From Fervidobacterium sp. (GTDB lineage: Bacteria; Thermotogota; Thermotogae; Thermotogales; Fervidobacteriaceae), in assembly GCA_003522805.1 (NCBI GenBank), contig DPIB01000085.1:1-18516 (forward strand): 18,516 nt of DNA, written 5' to 3'. Under the pieces are notes generated by a model that saw only the letters and a list, made by a program, of their open reading frames with translations, did no database searches and was not told the DNA's origin. The first letter of the stretch is position 1, and every line of letters starts with the position of its first letter. The position numbers and the translations under genes were made by a program. This document shows, one piece after another, positions 8,076-15,931 of this stretch.

Positions 8076-8852
8076 ATGGGTAAGTACAATAAGTACAATT
8101 TGAAAAACTATAAATGGGCAATGGTAACGGGAGCCTCTTCTGGAATTGGCAAGCAATTTGCTATTCAGTTGGCAAAAAAGGGGTTGAATACTGTCCTCAT
8201 TGGAAGAAATACCGAGGCACTGACCGAGGTTGCCGATAGCATTCACAAAAATTCCAATTCCAGTGTTGTTATAATTGGTGGGGACCTGGTTAGTGATATA
8301 GATATGATCATAGATAACACACGAAAATTCAATGTAAATTTGCTAATCAACTGTGCAGGTAGAGGACTATATGGTGATTTTGTGGACTATGAGTGTGATG
8401 ACTACGAAAAGATGATAAGGTTAAACATCGAGGTGCTTACCAAACTGTCTTATCATTACACAAAACAAATGATCCAAACCCAGGAAGGTGGAATAATTAA
8501 CATAGCCTCTGTAGCAGGTTTTTTACCAATGCCACATTTTTCTGTTTATGCTGCTACAAAAGCATATGTCTATAATTTCTCATTGGCGTTGTGGGCGGAA
8601 CTGAAGCCTTCGAATATTCACGTTTTATGTGTTGCTCCTGGAAAAACGCAAACACAATTCTTTGAAAGGGCAAAGATGGATCCAGGACGAAAACTTATGT
8701 CGCCAGAAAAAGTTGTAGCAGGGGCACTAAAGGCATATGAGAAAGGTAGTCCACTTTATATACCTGGTTTCGGGAATAAACTCGTTTACCAGGTTGTGAG
8801 ACGATTGTTCACTGATAAGTTCATTACAAACATATTAGAAGAGTATTTCTAA
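8076..8852 (+). CDS. Short-chain dehydrogenase/reductase (classical SDR)
   Basis: The protein has 258 residues with a Rossmann fold. The NAD(P)-binding TGASSGIG is at 18-25, followed by Arg44 in GRN, which suggests NADPH preference. NCAG is at 92-95, the catalytic Ser145 is in NIASVAG, and YxxxK is Tyr158/Lys162 in YAATK. The APGKTQT segment follows, as in many SDRs. All catalytic residues are present. ATG 8076 is chosen because GGAGGTG sits just before it; an upstream in-frame GTG at 8061 would overlap that site. The nuclease gene starts 28 bases downstream with its own strong ribosome site. The substrate is unknown: the sequence resembles the general acyl/ketone-reducing SDR group and does not point to one pathway. 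Confidence 0.92.
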   Translation: MGKYNKYNLKNYKWAMVTGASSGIGKQFAIQLAKKGLNTVLIGRNTEALTEVADSIHKNSNSSVVIIGGDLVSDIDMIIDNTRKFNVNLLINCAGRGLYGDFVDYECDDYEKMIRLNIEVLTKLSYHYTKQMIQTQEGGIINIASVAGFLPMPHFSVYAATKAYVYNFSLALWAELKPSNIHVLCVAPGKTQTQFFERAKMDPGRKLMSPEKVVAGALKAYEKGSPLYIPGFGNKLVYQVVRRLFTDKFITNILEEYF

Positions 8853-8880
8853 GGTTTATGTCGTTGATTAGGAGGGGTTT

Positions 8881-10077
8881 ATGACTATTTCAAATAGGGA
8901 TATAAAGACAATATATATCTGTCCCAAAAAAGGGAAACTAGATATAGAATCCTCTAATGAAAATGGTACAAAGAAAGAATTCTCAACAGATGCTTTTGGA
9001 TGTGAACTTGTCATCGAACCAAGTGAAGTTCTGTCAACCTATCCGATGGTTGTGAAGATTCACAAAACGGGGAAAAAGCTCGCTGAATATGACATGCTTG
9101 AAGGCGCTTTTGTTGGTTACGTTCTTGAATCTGCTGGATACGAAATTGGTGATATACTATTTGAAAGCTCATACTACAGTATATCTCTAAATTGGCGAGG
9201 ATATGTAACAAAAATGCTGTCGTTCTTATCAGCATTCTGTGAGAGCTGTGCGAATGGAGAATTCAGCATCATGAAGAATTACCTTTGCCGAACTTGCAAG
9301 TATTCAGCAGATTGTTTTAGAGAGACTCTACAGGGGGATAATATAACATTTGTTCGAGGTATTAAAGGAAAGACATTTCAAAGACTACATGAACTTGGGG
9401 TAGATTCGCTATGCGATATTGTATCGATGCACGATGTCTTGGAAAAGGAGTTTGGAAAAGGAAAGGCTGATAAGATCTTCTATCAGGCAAAGAGCATACT
9501 TGAAAACAGGTGTATACCATTCAGACCACTACCGAAATTGAATGATGGTATCTATCTGGATATAGAGAGTTATACACCCATCGATTTTGATTATCTGTTC
9601 GGTCTACTTGATGACAATACCTACGTACCTTTTCTTGCCCGAAATTTAGTGGAAGAAAAAGAGACGTTTAAGTCCACTATTGCTTATCTGATGAGCACCA
9701 ATAAGCCCATATATCATTATCATTCTTACGAACTTGTGCGTTTCAGAAAGTTGTCAAAGAAATATAATATAAACCTTCCGAATAATTTGTTCGGAAGGTT
9801 TACAGATGTATATAAAATATACAGTGAGTATGTTGCACTGCCTCTACCTTCTTATTCTCTGAAGGCAATAGCAAGATATTTTGGCTTTAACTGGAGAACA
9901 AATCTAAATGGCCTTGTTGTTATAGATTCTTACAAAGACTACATCGGTACAAATGATGAAAATGTCTTATCAGAGATACTTCGATACAACGAAGATGATG
10001 TTCGCGCAACTGCATTCTTAGTTGAAAGGATAAATCAAATGAGAGAAATGATGAGTGTCAAAGATTCTTTCGTATGA
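8881..10077 (+). CDS. TM0106-family RecB/Cas4-like protein with RNase H-like (DEDD) exonuclease domain
   Basis: The protein has 398 residues. The N-terminal ~115 residues look like a shortened RecB/Cas4-type nuclease fold (YPMVVKIHK, then AEYDMLEGAFVGYVLESAG). The usual catalytic E-x-K appears as V-V-K (57-59), so this domain may be inactive. A cysteine cluster follows: Cys120, Cys123, Cys136, Cys139, Cys145, a possible Fe-S or zinc site as in Cas4/AddB relatives. A helix-hairpin-helix-like stretch is at 157-180 (GIKGKTFQRLHELGVDSL). The C-terminal half is an RNase H-like 3'-5' exonuclease domain: DIE (Asp227, Glu229), HYHSYE (279-284), Asp309 in FTDVYKIY, YSLKAIARYFGF (325-336) and NEDD (370-373). 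A role in DNA repair or nucleic-acid turnover is likely but unproven. ATG 8881 has AGGAGGGG just upstream. Confidence 0.8.
   Translation: MTISNRDIKTIYICPKKGKLDIESSNENGTKKEFSTDAFGCELVIEPSEVLSTYPMVVKIHKTGKKLAEYDMLEGAFVGYVLESAGYEIGDILFESSYYSISLNWRGYVTKMLSFLSAFCESCANGEFSIMKNYLCRTCKYSADCFRETLQGDNITFVRGIKGKTFQRLHELGVDSLCDIVSMHDVLEKEFGKGKADKIFYQAKSILENRCIPFRPLPKLNDGIYLDIESYTPIDFDYLFGLLDDNTYVPFLARNLVEEKETFKSTIAYLMSTNKPIYHYHSYELVRFRKLSKKYNINLPNNLFGRFTDVYKIYSEYVALPLPSYSLKAIARYFGFNWRTNLNGLVVIDSYKDYIGTNDENVLSEILRYNEDDVRATAFLVERINQMREMMSVKDSFV
9771..9801. repeat. Perfect 12-bp inverted repeat inside the exonuclease gene
   Basis: AAACCTTCCGAA (9771-9782) and TTCGGAAGGTTT (9790-9801) are exact reverse complements separated by a 7-base loop TAATTTG. 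It lies wholly within the reading frame and encodes about NLPNNLFGRF, between the HYHSYE motif and Asp309. No T-run follows on the + strand, so it is not a standard terminator. Confidence 0.9.
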
Positions 10078-10137
10078 GTCAGGCCATTATATATCAGTAT
10101 CTTCCAATGTTGTTGGTGTGTTTACTATTCTTAGTTG

Positions 10138-11838
10138 CTATTCTCTATGTTGAAGTAACTTAACGATCTCATCTGGAGATTCGATGATTGAGCTGTGGCC
10201 AACATCTTTAATCATTACAAGTTTCCCATTTGGAAATGCCTCCGCTGTTCTTTTCATTTCTTCGGAAGATATAAGCACATCTTTATCACCATAGACTATG
10301 TCGACAGGTATCTTCAATTCTTTAACTTTCTCTGTGTAATCGTAGCTTGACAAGGCAACTGCGTTACCGACAAATGCCTTTGGTGCTATTCGTAGTGCAT
10401 CTGATGTTATAACATCGAAAAATTTTTCATTTGTATAAGTAGGTGCATTGAACATCAATGCAGATTTGATGATCTGTGGATTGTATCTATACATGTTGAG
10501 TAACTTATGTGATTCTTCCGCCAAATCCATTCCATCAACTGGAGCACTGTCGATAAGTATGAGTCTCCTTACTTTGTCTGGATTCCTTATTGCATAAGCC
10601 ATTGCAACTGCACCACCTAAGGAATGGCCTATCAGTATGAAATCTTTTAATCCCATAGCCTTTACGTATTCCTCGACGCCTTGAGCATATTTATCGATCT
10701 CTACATCACCAGGCATCTCTGACGAATAACCAAAATTTGGCAAATCAGGGCAATATGCAGTATATCCTGCAGGTAGTTTTTTCAAGAATGGCTCAAAAAA
10801 GCGTGCAGAAGCAAAATTACCGTGGATAAGGAGTATAGGTATCTCTCCACTTCCACGCTTTATGTAATGCATTTTACCAAAACTTGTCTCAACAAAATCA
10901 CCGTACGGCTTTCTACCGCGCTTGAAAAATGCAACGATTCTGTTGAGATAATTTATTCTGAATTTGTAGAGATAATAACTTATTCCGAGTGGCATGAACA
11001 TAACTACAAAAATTAGAATGATACCAAATACTATTGACATGGAGACGTGCGTGCGGCTGAATAGAAATGGCATTGCAACATATATCAGTGAACCATACAA
11101 TGGTCCATCAACTGACGCCATACCACCAATAACAGAAATCGCTAACAAGTCAAGCGATTTTGAAAGTCCAAAATCACTTGGTGCAATGTAGCCTATAACG
11201 TGTGCATAAAGGGCACCAGCAATACCGGCCATCATTGAGCCGATGGCGAATGCCAAAACTTTATACTTTGCTGTGTTTATACCTACTACAGATGCAGCTA
11301 TTTCGTTTTCTCTAATAGCCATCCATGCCCTTCCAGTCTTTGCGTGCATCATCCTATTCATGAAGACATAACAGATAAATGCAAATGCCAGTACCAGTAA
11401 GTATTTCTCAACATCTGAATTCCACACATGCTCAAATGGTATGCTTCTTATACCTGCATGACCACCTGTAACACTTTCCAATGAACTCATCAATTGCTCT
11501 ATTGCTACAACAAATCCCATCGTCGCAATGGCAAGGTAGAATCCTGAAAGCCGCAATGCGGGAAATCCTATCAATAAACCAAACAGAAATGCAACCACTC
11601 CACCAGCCAATATACTAAATACAATGGGAACATTGTAATTCATAACGAGAAGAGTTGAAGTGTATGCACCTATACTCATGAATGCCGCGTGACCAATTGA
11701 GATCTGTCCTGAATAACCCATTATTATGTTTAATCCCATGGAAGCGATAGTATAAATCCCAACAAGGGTTAGAATAGTTATAATGAAAGCGTTATTCATC
11801 AACAGGAATGGAATTATTGCAAGAAGTACCCAGACCAT
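10138..11838 (-). CDS. LivM-type ABC permease fused to an alpha/beta-hydrolase
   Basis: One uninterrupted frame of 566 residues, against about 300-350 for ordinary LivM. Residues 1-290 are a LivM permease with about eight to ten hydrophobic segments, GYSGQISIGHAAF (41-53), and the ATPase-contacting loop RENEIAASVVGIN (176-188). After the last membrane segment a basic linker (YKFRINYLNRIVAFFKRGRK) leads into an alpha/beta-hydrolase at about 312-566. That domain shows oxyanion motif HGN (339-341), nucleophile elbow GHSLGG (Ser406), probable acid Asp520 in YGDKD, and His548 in DVGHSS. All three triad residues are present. Positive charge after the last helix suggests that the hydrolase is cytoplasmic. 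ATG 11838 overlaps the livH stop (TAATG), with AGGGGGCG upstream. Cleavage of the imported substrate at the transporter is inferred. Confidence 0.9.
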   Translation of the reverse strand: MVWVLLAIIPFLLMNNAFIITILTLVGIYTIASMGLNIIMGYSGQISIGHAAFMSIGAYTSTLLVMNYNVPIVFSILAGGVVAFLFGLLIGFPALRLSGFYLAIATMGFVVAIEQLMSSLESVTGGHAGIRSIPFEHVWNSDVEKYLLVLAFAFICYVFMNRMMHAKTGRAWMAIRENEIAASVVGINTAKYKVLAFAIGSMMAGIAGALYAHVIGYIAPSDFGLSKSLDLLAISVIGGMASVDGPLYGSLIYVAMPFLFSRTHVSMSIVFGIILIFVVMFMPLGISYYLYKFRINYLNRIVAFFKRGRKPYGDFVETSFGKMHYIKRGSGEIPILLIHGNFASARFFEPFLKKLPAGYTAYCPDLPNFGYSSEMPGDVEIDKYAQGVEEYVKAMGLKDFILIGHSLGGAVAMAYAIRNPDKVRRLILIDSAPVDGMDLAEESHKLLNMYRYNPQIIKSALMFNAPTYTNEKFFDVITSDALRIAPKAFVGNAVALSSYDYTEKVKELKIPVDIVYGDKDVLISSEEMKRTAEAFPNGKLVMIKDVGHSSIIESPDEIVKLLQHRE

Positions 11839-12716
11839 TACGCACGCCCCCTTACATTCCTACCGAACAAACCTTTCGGGAAGAATATCAATACGATGAT
11901 TATTATGACCAATGAAATCGTTGCTTTGAAACCTTCAGATATGTAGTTACCAACCAATTTTTCTATTACACCCAAGATTAGTCCACCGAAAACAGCACCA
12001 GTAAATGTTTCGAATCCACCTAGTACTGCAGCGGTAAATCCTTGAATTTGGTAATATGTCAGCATAGTAGGTGAGACAAATACCTTTGGTGCGGCAACAA
12101 TGCCAACAACTGCTGCCATTGATGCGCCAAATCCCCAAGAAAATGCGAGTACCGAACCAACATTTATGCCCATGTATCCTGCAATTTCTTCGTTTTCAGA
12201 AACAGCCCTTACAGCTATACCAAATTTTGTGTATCTCGTAAAGATCAAAAGTGCAATAGAGACAGCTATTAAAATGGAAAAAATCAATATATCTTGCCGC
12301 CTCAAAACGAAGATACCAAAATCTCCTCTGAATACATATGGTGACCCCGTTATCAGTTCTGGGAAGGCCTTATAATCTGTCCCCCAAATCTGCATGGCCA
12401 AACCTTCCAAAATCATCAAAATTCCAAACGTCACAATTAACATCGATGCGTGAGAAAGATGTCTAATAGGTCTTAACCCGTAACGTTCAACGACCACACC
12501 CATGGCTGCAGCAAAAATAATCCCGATGGCTATACTGACGTACAGATTCATACCAAAACTGGTTGCCAACCACCATATTAGATAGGTTACAAACATACCC
12601 ATATTTGCGTAGGCAAAGTTCATAACTCCACTGACTTTGTACATCATGACCAATCCAATTGCGACCAGAGAATACGTGGCACCTGTAGAGAGACCTAATA
12701 TGATTTGATTCATCAT
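11838..12716 (-). CDS. LivH-type ABC transporter permease (HAAT family)
   Basis: The protein has 292 residues, normal for LivH, with about eight hydrophobic segments. It starts MMNQIILGLSTGATYSLVAIGLVMMYKVSGVMNFAYANMGM, the family hallmark, and carries the ATPase-coupling loop TRYTKFGIAVRAVSENEEIAGYMGINV (about 161-187). GGFETFTGAVFGGLILGVIE near 235-254 is also typical. It pairs with the LivM-type fusion to form the membrane channel for substrates such as branched-chain amino acids, amides, urea or aromatic acids. ATG 12716 overlaps the stop of the preceding ATPase gene (ATGA), with GGAGGTG 7 bases upstream. Confidence 0.93.
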   Translation of the reverse strand: MMNQIILGLSTGATYSLVAIGLVMMYKVSGVMNFAYANMGMFVTYLIWWLATSFGMNLYVSIAIGIIFAAAMGVVVERYGLRPIRHLSHASMLIVTFGILMILEGLAMQIWGTDYKAFPELITGSPYVFRGDFGIFVLRRQDILIFSILIAVSIALLIFTRYTKFGIAVRAVSENEEIAGYMGINVGSVLAFSWGFGASMAAVVGIVAAPKVFVSPTMLTYYQIQGFTAAVLGGFETFTGAVFGGLILGVIEKLVGNYISEGFKATISLVIIIIVLIFFPKGLFGRNVRGRA

Positions 12717-13444
12717 TTTGCAACACCTCCGAGGTACTTTTCTCGGATGGCATCACTCTTCAATAATTCTGAAGGTTTGCCATGCAACGCGACTTTTCCA
12801 TTTTCAAATACGTAAGCATAGTTTGCAATACTCAAAGCAAGAGATGTATTTTGTTCAACTAAAACAACCGTTATACCAGAACCATTTATCGTCTTTATTA
12901 CTTCAGCTATCTTCTGTATGATAACCGGCGCCAATCCCAAAGAAGGTTCATCAAGTAACAGATAAGAGGGATTGCTCATCAAAGCCCTTGCTATAGCTAA
13001 CATCTGCTGCTCACCACCTGAAAGTGTACCTGCAATTTGGTTTACCCTGTCTTTCAATACAGGAAAGATATCAAGAACCGATGAGTAATCTACTTTCTTG
13101 GTTCTATAAGCTCCAGCCAAGAGATTTTCCTTGACGGTCATTGAATAAAATATTCCCCTACCTTCTGGACATAGTACGATTCCACTTTCCACTCTCTTGT
13201 GTACAGGTAACGTATCGATGGCCTCACCACCAACGGAGATACTACCGGTATATTTAACACCACCTGCAAGAGCTTTGAGCGTTGTAGATTTTCCGGCACC
13301 GTTTGCGCCTAATATGGTTGTAATGCTACCAGCCTTTATGGATAAGTCGATGCCTTTAACCGCATGAACAGGGCCATACCATACTTGTAAATTTTTAATC
13401 TCTACATCTTTGCTTATAATCTTTTTAGAAGAATTTTCAGCCAT
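12713..13444 (-). CDS. LivF-type ABC transporter ATP-binding protein
   Basis: The protein has 243 residues, the usual LivF length. Walker A GANGAGKST is at 46-54, CPEGRGIFYSMTVKENL at 92-108, signature LSGGEQQ at 141-147 and Walker B YLLLDEP at 161-167. The switch region reads VEQN rather than the usual His, which is normal for LivF. It powers import through the LivH/LivM pair together with LivG. An upstream TTG (13474) would add ten residues. ATG 13444 is preferred because GGAGTGG lies just before it and this matches the family start. The gene overlaps the end of livG by 8 bases. Confidence 0.94.
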   Translation of the reverse strand: MAENSSKKIISKDVEIKNLQVWYGPVHAVKGIDLSIKAGSITTILGANGAGKSTTLKALAGGVKYTGSISVGGEAIDTLPVHKRVESGIVLCPEGRGIFYSMTVKENLLAGAYRTKKVDYSSVLDIFPVLKDRVNQIAGTLSGGEQQMLAIARALMSNPSYLLLDEPSLGLAPVIIQKIAEVIKTINGSGITVVLVEQNTSLALSIANYAYVFENGKVALHGKPSELLKSDAIREKYLGGVAK

Positions 13445-14210
13445 TGTCTGCCACTCCCTCGATCCCTGCACCAAGATAAGCTTTTATCACTTCAGGATTG
13501 TTCACCACATCGTTTGGTCTTCCTTCTGCTATCTTCTTTCCAAAATCAATAACAGTAATCTTGTCTGATATATCCATGACCATTCTCATGTCATGCTCTA
13601 TTAGAAAAACAGTAACAGAATTTTCCTTTATACGCTTGATCTTGTCTTTTAAAATATCGGATTCCTTCTCCGTTAAACCTGCAGCAGGTTCATCGAGAAG
13701 GAGTATTTTTGGCTCACTCATAAGTGCACGAGCAACGTCTATCAATTTCTGATAACCATAGGGAAGAGTACCTGCAAAAATGCCCAACAGATTCTTTATC
13801 CCTATTACATCTGCAACATCTATAGCCTTTAATGTTGCTGCTCTTTCGTACTTATCGTATTTGCTTGTCTGAAAAATCTCATCTCCTATGTTGTAATTCA
13901 AGTTGTGATGGAATCCAAGTACAAGATTTTGGAGAACTGTTAAATACTTGAATATGATAACGTTCTGAAAACTTCTACCCAGTCCATAATTCACCCTTTT
14001 GTGTGCAGGTACTTTGGTAATATCCGTGCCATCTATATAGACCTTTCCAGAATGTTTTACCAATCCAGAAATTACGTTGAAAACCGTTGTCTTTCCAGCG
14101 CCATTTGGACCTATTAGTGAGTGTATGGTGTTATTTTCCACTTCCATTGTAAGATTGTCGACTGCAACAAGACCAGAAAATCTCACAGTAACATTTTCGA
14201 TTTTTAGCAC
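13437..14210 (-). CDS. LivG-type ABC transporter ATP-binding protein
   Basis: The protein has 257 residues. Walker A GPNGAGKTT is at 34-42, RSFQNVIIFKYLTVLQNL at 79-96 (Q-loop region), the LivG-type signature LPYGYQ at 149-154, Walker B LLLDEP at 170-175 and the switch EHD with His206. The C-terminus GKKIAEGRPNDVVNNPEVIKAYLG is typical of LivG. The start is GTG at 14210; AAGGAG lies about 10 bases upstream and no better ATG is available. It is the first gene after the hairpin that separates the binding-protein gene from the membrane genes. Confidence 0.94.
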   Translation of the reverse strand: MLKIENVTVRFSGLVAVDNLTMEVENNTIHSLIGPNGAGKTTVFNVISGLVKHSGKVYIDGTDITKVPAHKRVNYGLGRSFQNVIIFKYLTVLQNLVLGFHHNLNYNIGDEIFQTSKYDKYERAATLKAIDVADVIGIKNLLGIFAGTLPYGYQKLIDVARALMSEPKILLLDEPAAGLTEKESDILKDKIKRIKENSVTVFLIEHDMRMVMDISDKITVIDFGKKIAEGRPNDVVNNPEVIKAYLGAGIEGVADNG

Positions 14211-14323
14211 TTTTCAACCACTCCTTGAGAAATGATATTTTTTCCTATCTTAATTATGTCTTATCTGTAGAAACATAGGATAAAGCACAAGGTATACTTA
14301 TGAGGGGGAACTGAAAATCAAAT

Positions 14324-14360
14324 GCGGGTCTCGGAAAAGCGATAATTATCCGAGGCCCGC
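14324..14360 (-). terminator. GC-rich hairpin between binding-protein gene and livG, likely attenuator
   Basis: Arms 14324-14335 and 14349-14360 are complementary over 12 positions with one mismatch, around a 13-base loop. In the leftward transcript the arms read GCGGGCCTCGGA and TCCGAGACCCGC, giving one A-C mismatch. The stem starts 14 bases after the stop of the binding-protein gene and is followed by ATTTGATTTT, a broken T-rich tract. This layout would let the binding-protein gene be expressed more highly than the downstream transporter genes, by partial termination or by protecting the upstream mRNA end. I see nothing else clear in 14211-14323 apart from the livG ribosome site. Confidence 0.65.
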
Positions 14361-14374
14361 TATAGTGTTTATGT

Positions 14375-15538
14375 TTATTTATACTGTATCAAATCTGTAA
14401 GTGGAACAAACTGATTGCCTTTTATTGCCAAGAAATATAGTGATGATTTACCGCGTCTCAGATTTGGTCCCCAAGTTATATCCTTTGAAAGGATACCGTT
14501 CCAGTTATTGAAACTCTCAAGCGCCTTAACTAGACCTTCTCTTGTTAAGTTCTTTCCTGCTCTAACCAAACCTTCAGTGAAAACCTCTGCAGCTATGAAA
14601 CCAGCAACCGCGTATGACGATGGTATTTCTTTTGCATATGTTTCTTGGTATATGGAAACTGCTCGTTGATAATCTCTAACGAACTCTGGCCTATCTGGTG
14701 TAGCAAGTGGTACCCAACCTGTGAATATAACTCCTTCTGCATACTTCCCTGCTAACGTCATAAATGAAGGATCAGCATTTGCATATGTTGTGATGATCTT
14801 GCTATTTAGACCATAATCTTTTATCGTCTTGACCCATCTTACTGTGTCTGTCAACAAACCGTAAACAACTACTACATCAGGATTCTTGTCTACGAGTCTG
14901 ATAACTAAGCCACTGTAATCTGTGTCCGCTGGATTGTAAGAAATTTCAACGGATGGCGTCATCTTATACTTTGCAAGTTCTTGCTTGAATGCCGCATAAC
15001 CTTCAAGTCCGACATCGTTGTTCATATAAACTATCGCTGGGTTTTTGAATTTTGCGATTTCTGCAACGTATTTGGCTATCAAAGCACCTTCAAGAGTATA
15101 GTCAGGTTGTACTGCAAATATATACTTCTTTGGAGGTAAAACAAGCTGTGAGGCTCCGGAGCCTTGATAAACAAATGGTACTTTGTTTTGTTCAACATAG
15201 TCCATAACTGCTAGGCAGCCATATGTACCAAGACCACCAACAAGTGCAAAAACTTTGTCTTGTTCAACTAGCCGTTTTACTTCAACAACGGTTTTTGCCG
15301 GGTTTAACTGGTCATCCGCAACTATCAATTCTATCTTTCTTCCATAGACTCCACCACGTTTATTGATCCAGTTGAAATATGCTTTCATTCCTTTTGTCAT
15401 CTCTTGCCCTATAACTGCGTATGGACCTGACATTGCTTGGAATGACCCGATAACCACTTTGTTTGAGTACACACCTACCTCTGCGAAAATGCTAACGGCT
15501 AGCACTAATAAAACGAGTATACTTACTAACCTTTTCAT
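14375..15538 (-). CDS. Periplasmic substrate-binding protein of the Liv-type ABC transporter
   Basis: The protein has 387 residues. Residues 1-19 form a Sec signal peptide (MKRLVSILVLLVLAVSIFA) with no lipobox Cys, so a soluble secreted protein is expected. The rest is a type 1 periplasmic binding fold of the LivK/amide-binding group: VVIGSFQAMSGPYAVIGQEM (28-47), GMKAYFNWINKRGGVYGRKIELIVADDQ (about 50-77), and VYGLLTDTVRWVKTIKDYG (about 224-242). It captures the substrate for the LivGFHM importer. ATG 15538 has GAGGAGGTGA just upstream, a very strong site. It is the first transporter gene after a long non-coding stretch, and the hairpin behind it may set its level. The ligand is unknown. Confidence 0.92.
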   Translation of the reverse strand: MKRLVSILVLLVLAVSIFAEVGVYSNKVVIGSFQAMSGPYAVIGQEMTKGMKAYFNWINKRGGVYGRKIELIVADDQLNPAKTVVEVKRLVEQDKVFALVGGLGTYGCLAVMDYVEQNKVPFVYQGSGASQLVLPPKKYIFAVQPDYTLEGALIAKYVAEIAKFKNPAIVYMNNDVGLEGYAAFKQELAKYKMTPSVEISYNPADTDYSGLVIRLVDKNPDVVVVYGLLTDTVRWVKTIKDYGLNSKIITTYANADPSFMTLAGKYAEGVIFTGWVPLATPDRPEFVRDYQRAVSIYQETYAKEIPSSYAVAGFIAAEVFTEGLVRAGKNLTREGLVKALESFNNWNGILSKDITWGPNLRRGKSSLYFLAIKGNQFVPLTDLIQYK

Positions 15539-15589
15539 GTTACTTCACCTCCTCACGTTGTGGGAAAAGACTTAAATATGATGACACTA

Positions 15590-15606
15590 TGACGTTGTAT
15601 TCATAT
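15590..15606 (-). promoter_or_regulatory. Operator-like motif upstream of the binding-protein gene
   Basis: On the minus strand this reads ATATGAATACAACGTCA, containing TATGAAT-N5-GTCA, that is TGA-N8-TCA. The same pattern occurs twice, in the opposite orientation, over the promoter of the KAS III-like gene at 18334-18379. It lies 52 bases before the ATG of the binding-protein gene, where a repressor could act. This is a proposal from three sites only. Confidence 0.3.
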
Positions 15607-15639
15607 AATCCCTTGATTCCTTGTTCACACTTAACTCAA

Positions 15640-15912
15640 AAGGGAATAAGCTCTACCAATTGCACAATCATCAGAACTTATAAAGTTTTCATCACCAATG
15701 TTAGACAGGCTTGTTGTGTATAGGTCACTGTTCCTACCCCTTAGGACTGTTTAGGCCTATGCAACAGAGCTTAAAGCTTGAGCAATACTCGAAAATGTCA
15801 TGAACTGCCTAATGTAGCCCGATGGTCTTACGACCTTGGCTGAGGGTAGACAAATAAGGCTTTGAAAAGCCTTCGTCTCTATAGACGGTAAGTGGTTGAC
15901 CCATACTGATCA
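15640..15912 (-). ncRNA. Unidentified structured region, possible leader RNA or decayed TnpB 3' end
   Basis: The 393-base gap between the TetR-like gene and the binding-protein gene holds no intact gene but folds well. Hairpins include 15856-15862/15867-15873 (AAGGCTT with AAGCCTT, loop TGAA), directly next to 15874-15878/15883-15887 (CGTCT with AGACG). There is also 15824-15827/15832-15835 (GGTC with GACC) nested in 15816-15819/15838-15841. On the minus strand one frame stays open in two blocks split by stops. The 3' block, ending at a TAA near 15639, encodes RGRNSDLYTTSLSNIGDE and GRAYSLLS, which looks like decayed protein. A remnant of an IS200/IS605 TnpB gene with its guide-RNA end, or a cis-acting leader of the transporter operon, are both possible. 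I recognise no known riboswitch. Confidence 0.35.
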
Positions 15913-15931
15913 AACCTTCTTTGTAGTCATG

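Noticed and set aside
9771..9801. Inverted repeat as an intrinsic terminator
   Set aside because: It lies inside an open reading frame whose downstream motifs are conserved, and no T-run follows the stem on the coding strand.
8881..10077. CRISPR-associated Cas4 gene
   Set aside because: The cysteine cluster and partial fold resemble Cas4, but the large RNase H-like domain and the absence of cas genes or repeats fit the TM0106 family better.
10078..10137. Terminator between the convergent nuclease and permease-hydrolase genes
   Set aside because: Only a 4-bp CCAA/TTGG stem and a repeated CTATTCT were found, too weak to call.
13437..14210. Defective LivG signature motif (LPYGYQ instead of LSGGQ)
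   Set aside because: LPYG is normal for LivG proteins, and VEQN in LivF is likewise normal, so neither is a loss of function.
15640..15912. tmRNA, RNase P RNA, SRP RNA, group I/II intron, T-box or a common riboswitch
   Set aside because: I could not find the conserved sequence blocks of any of these, so only an unnamed structured region is reported.
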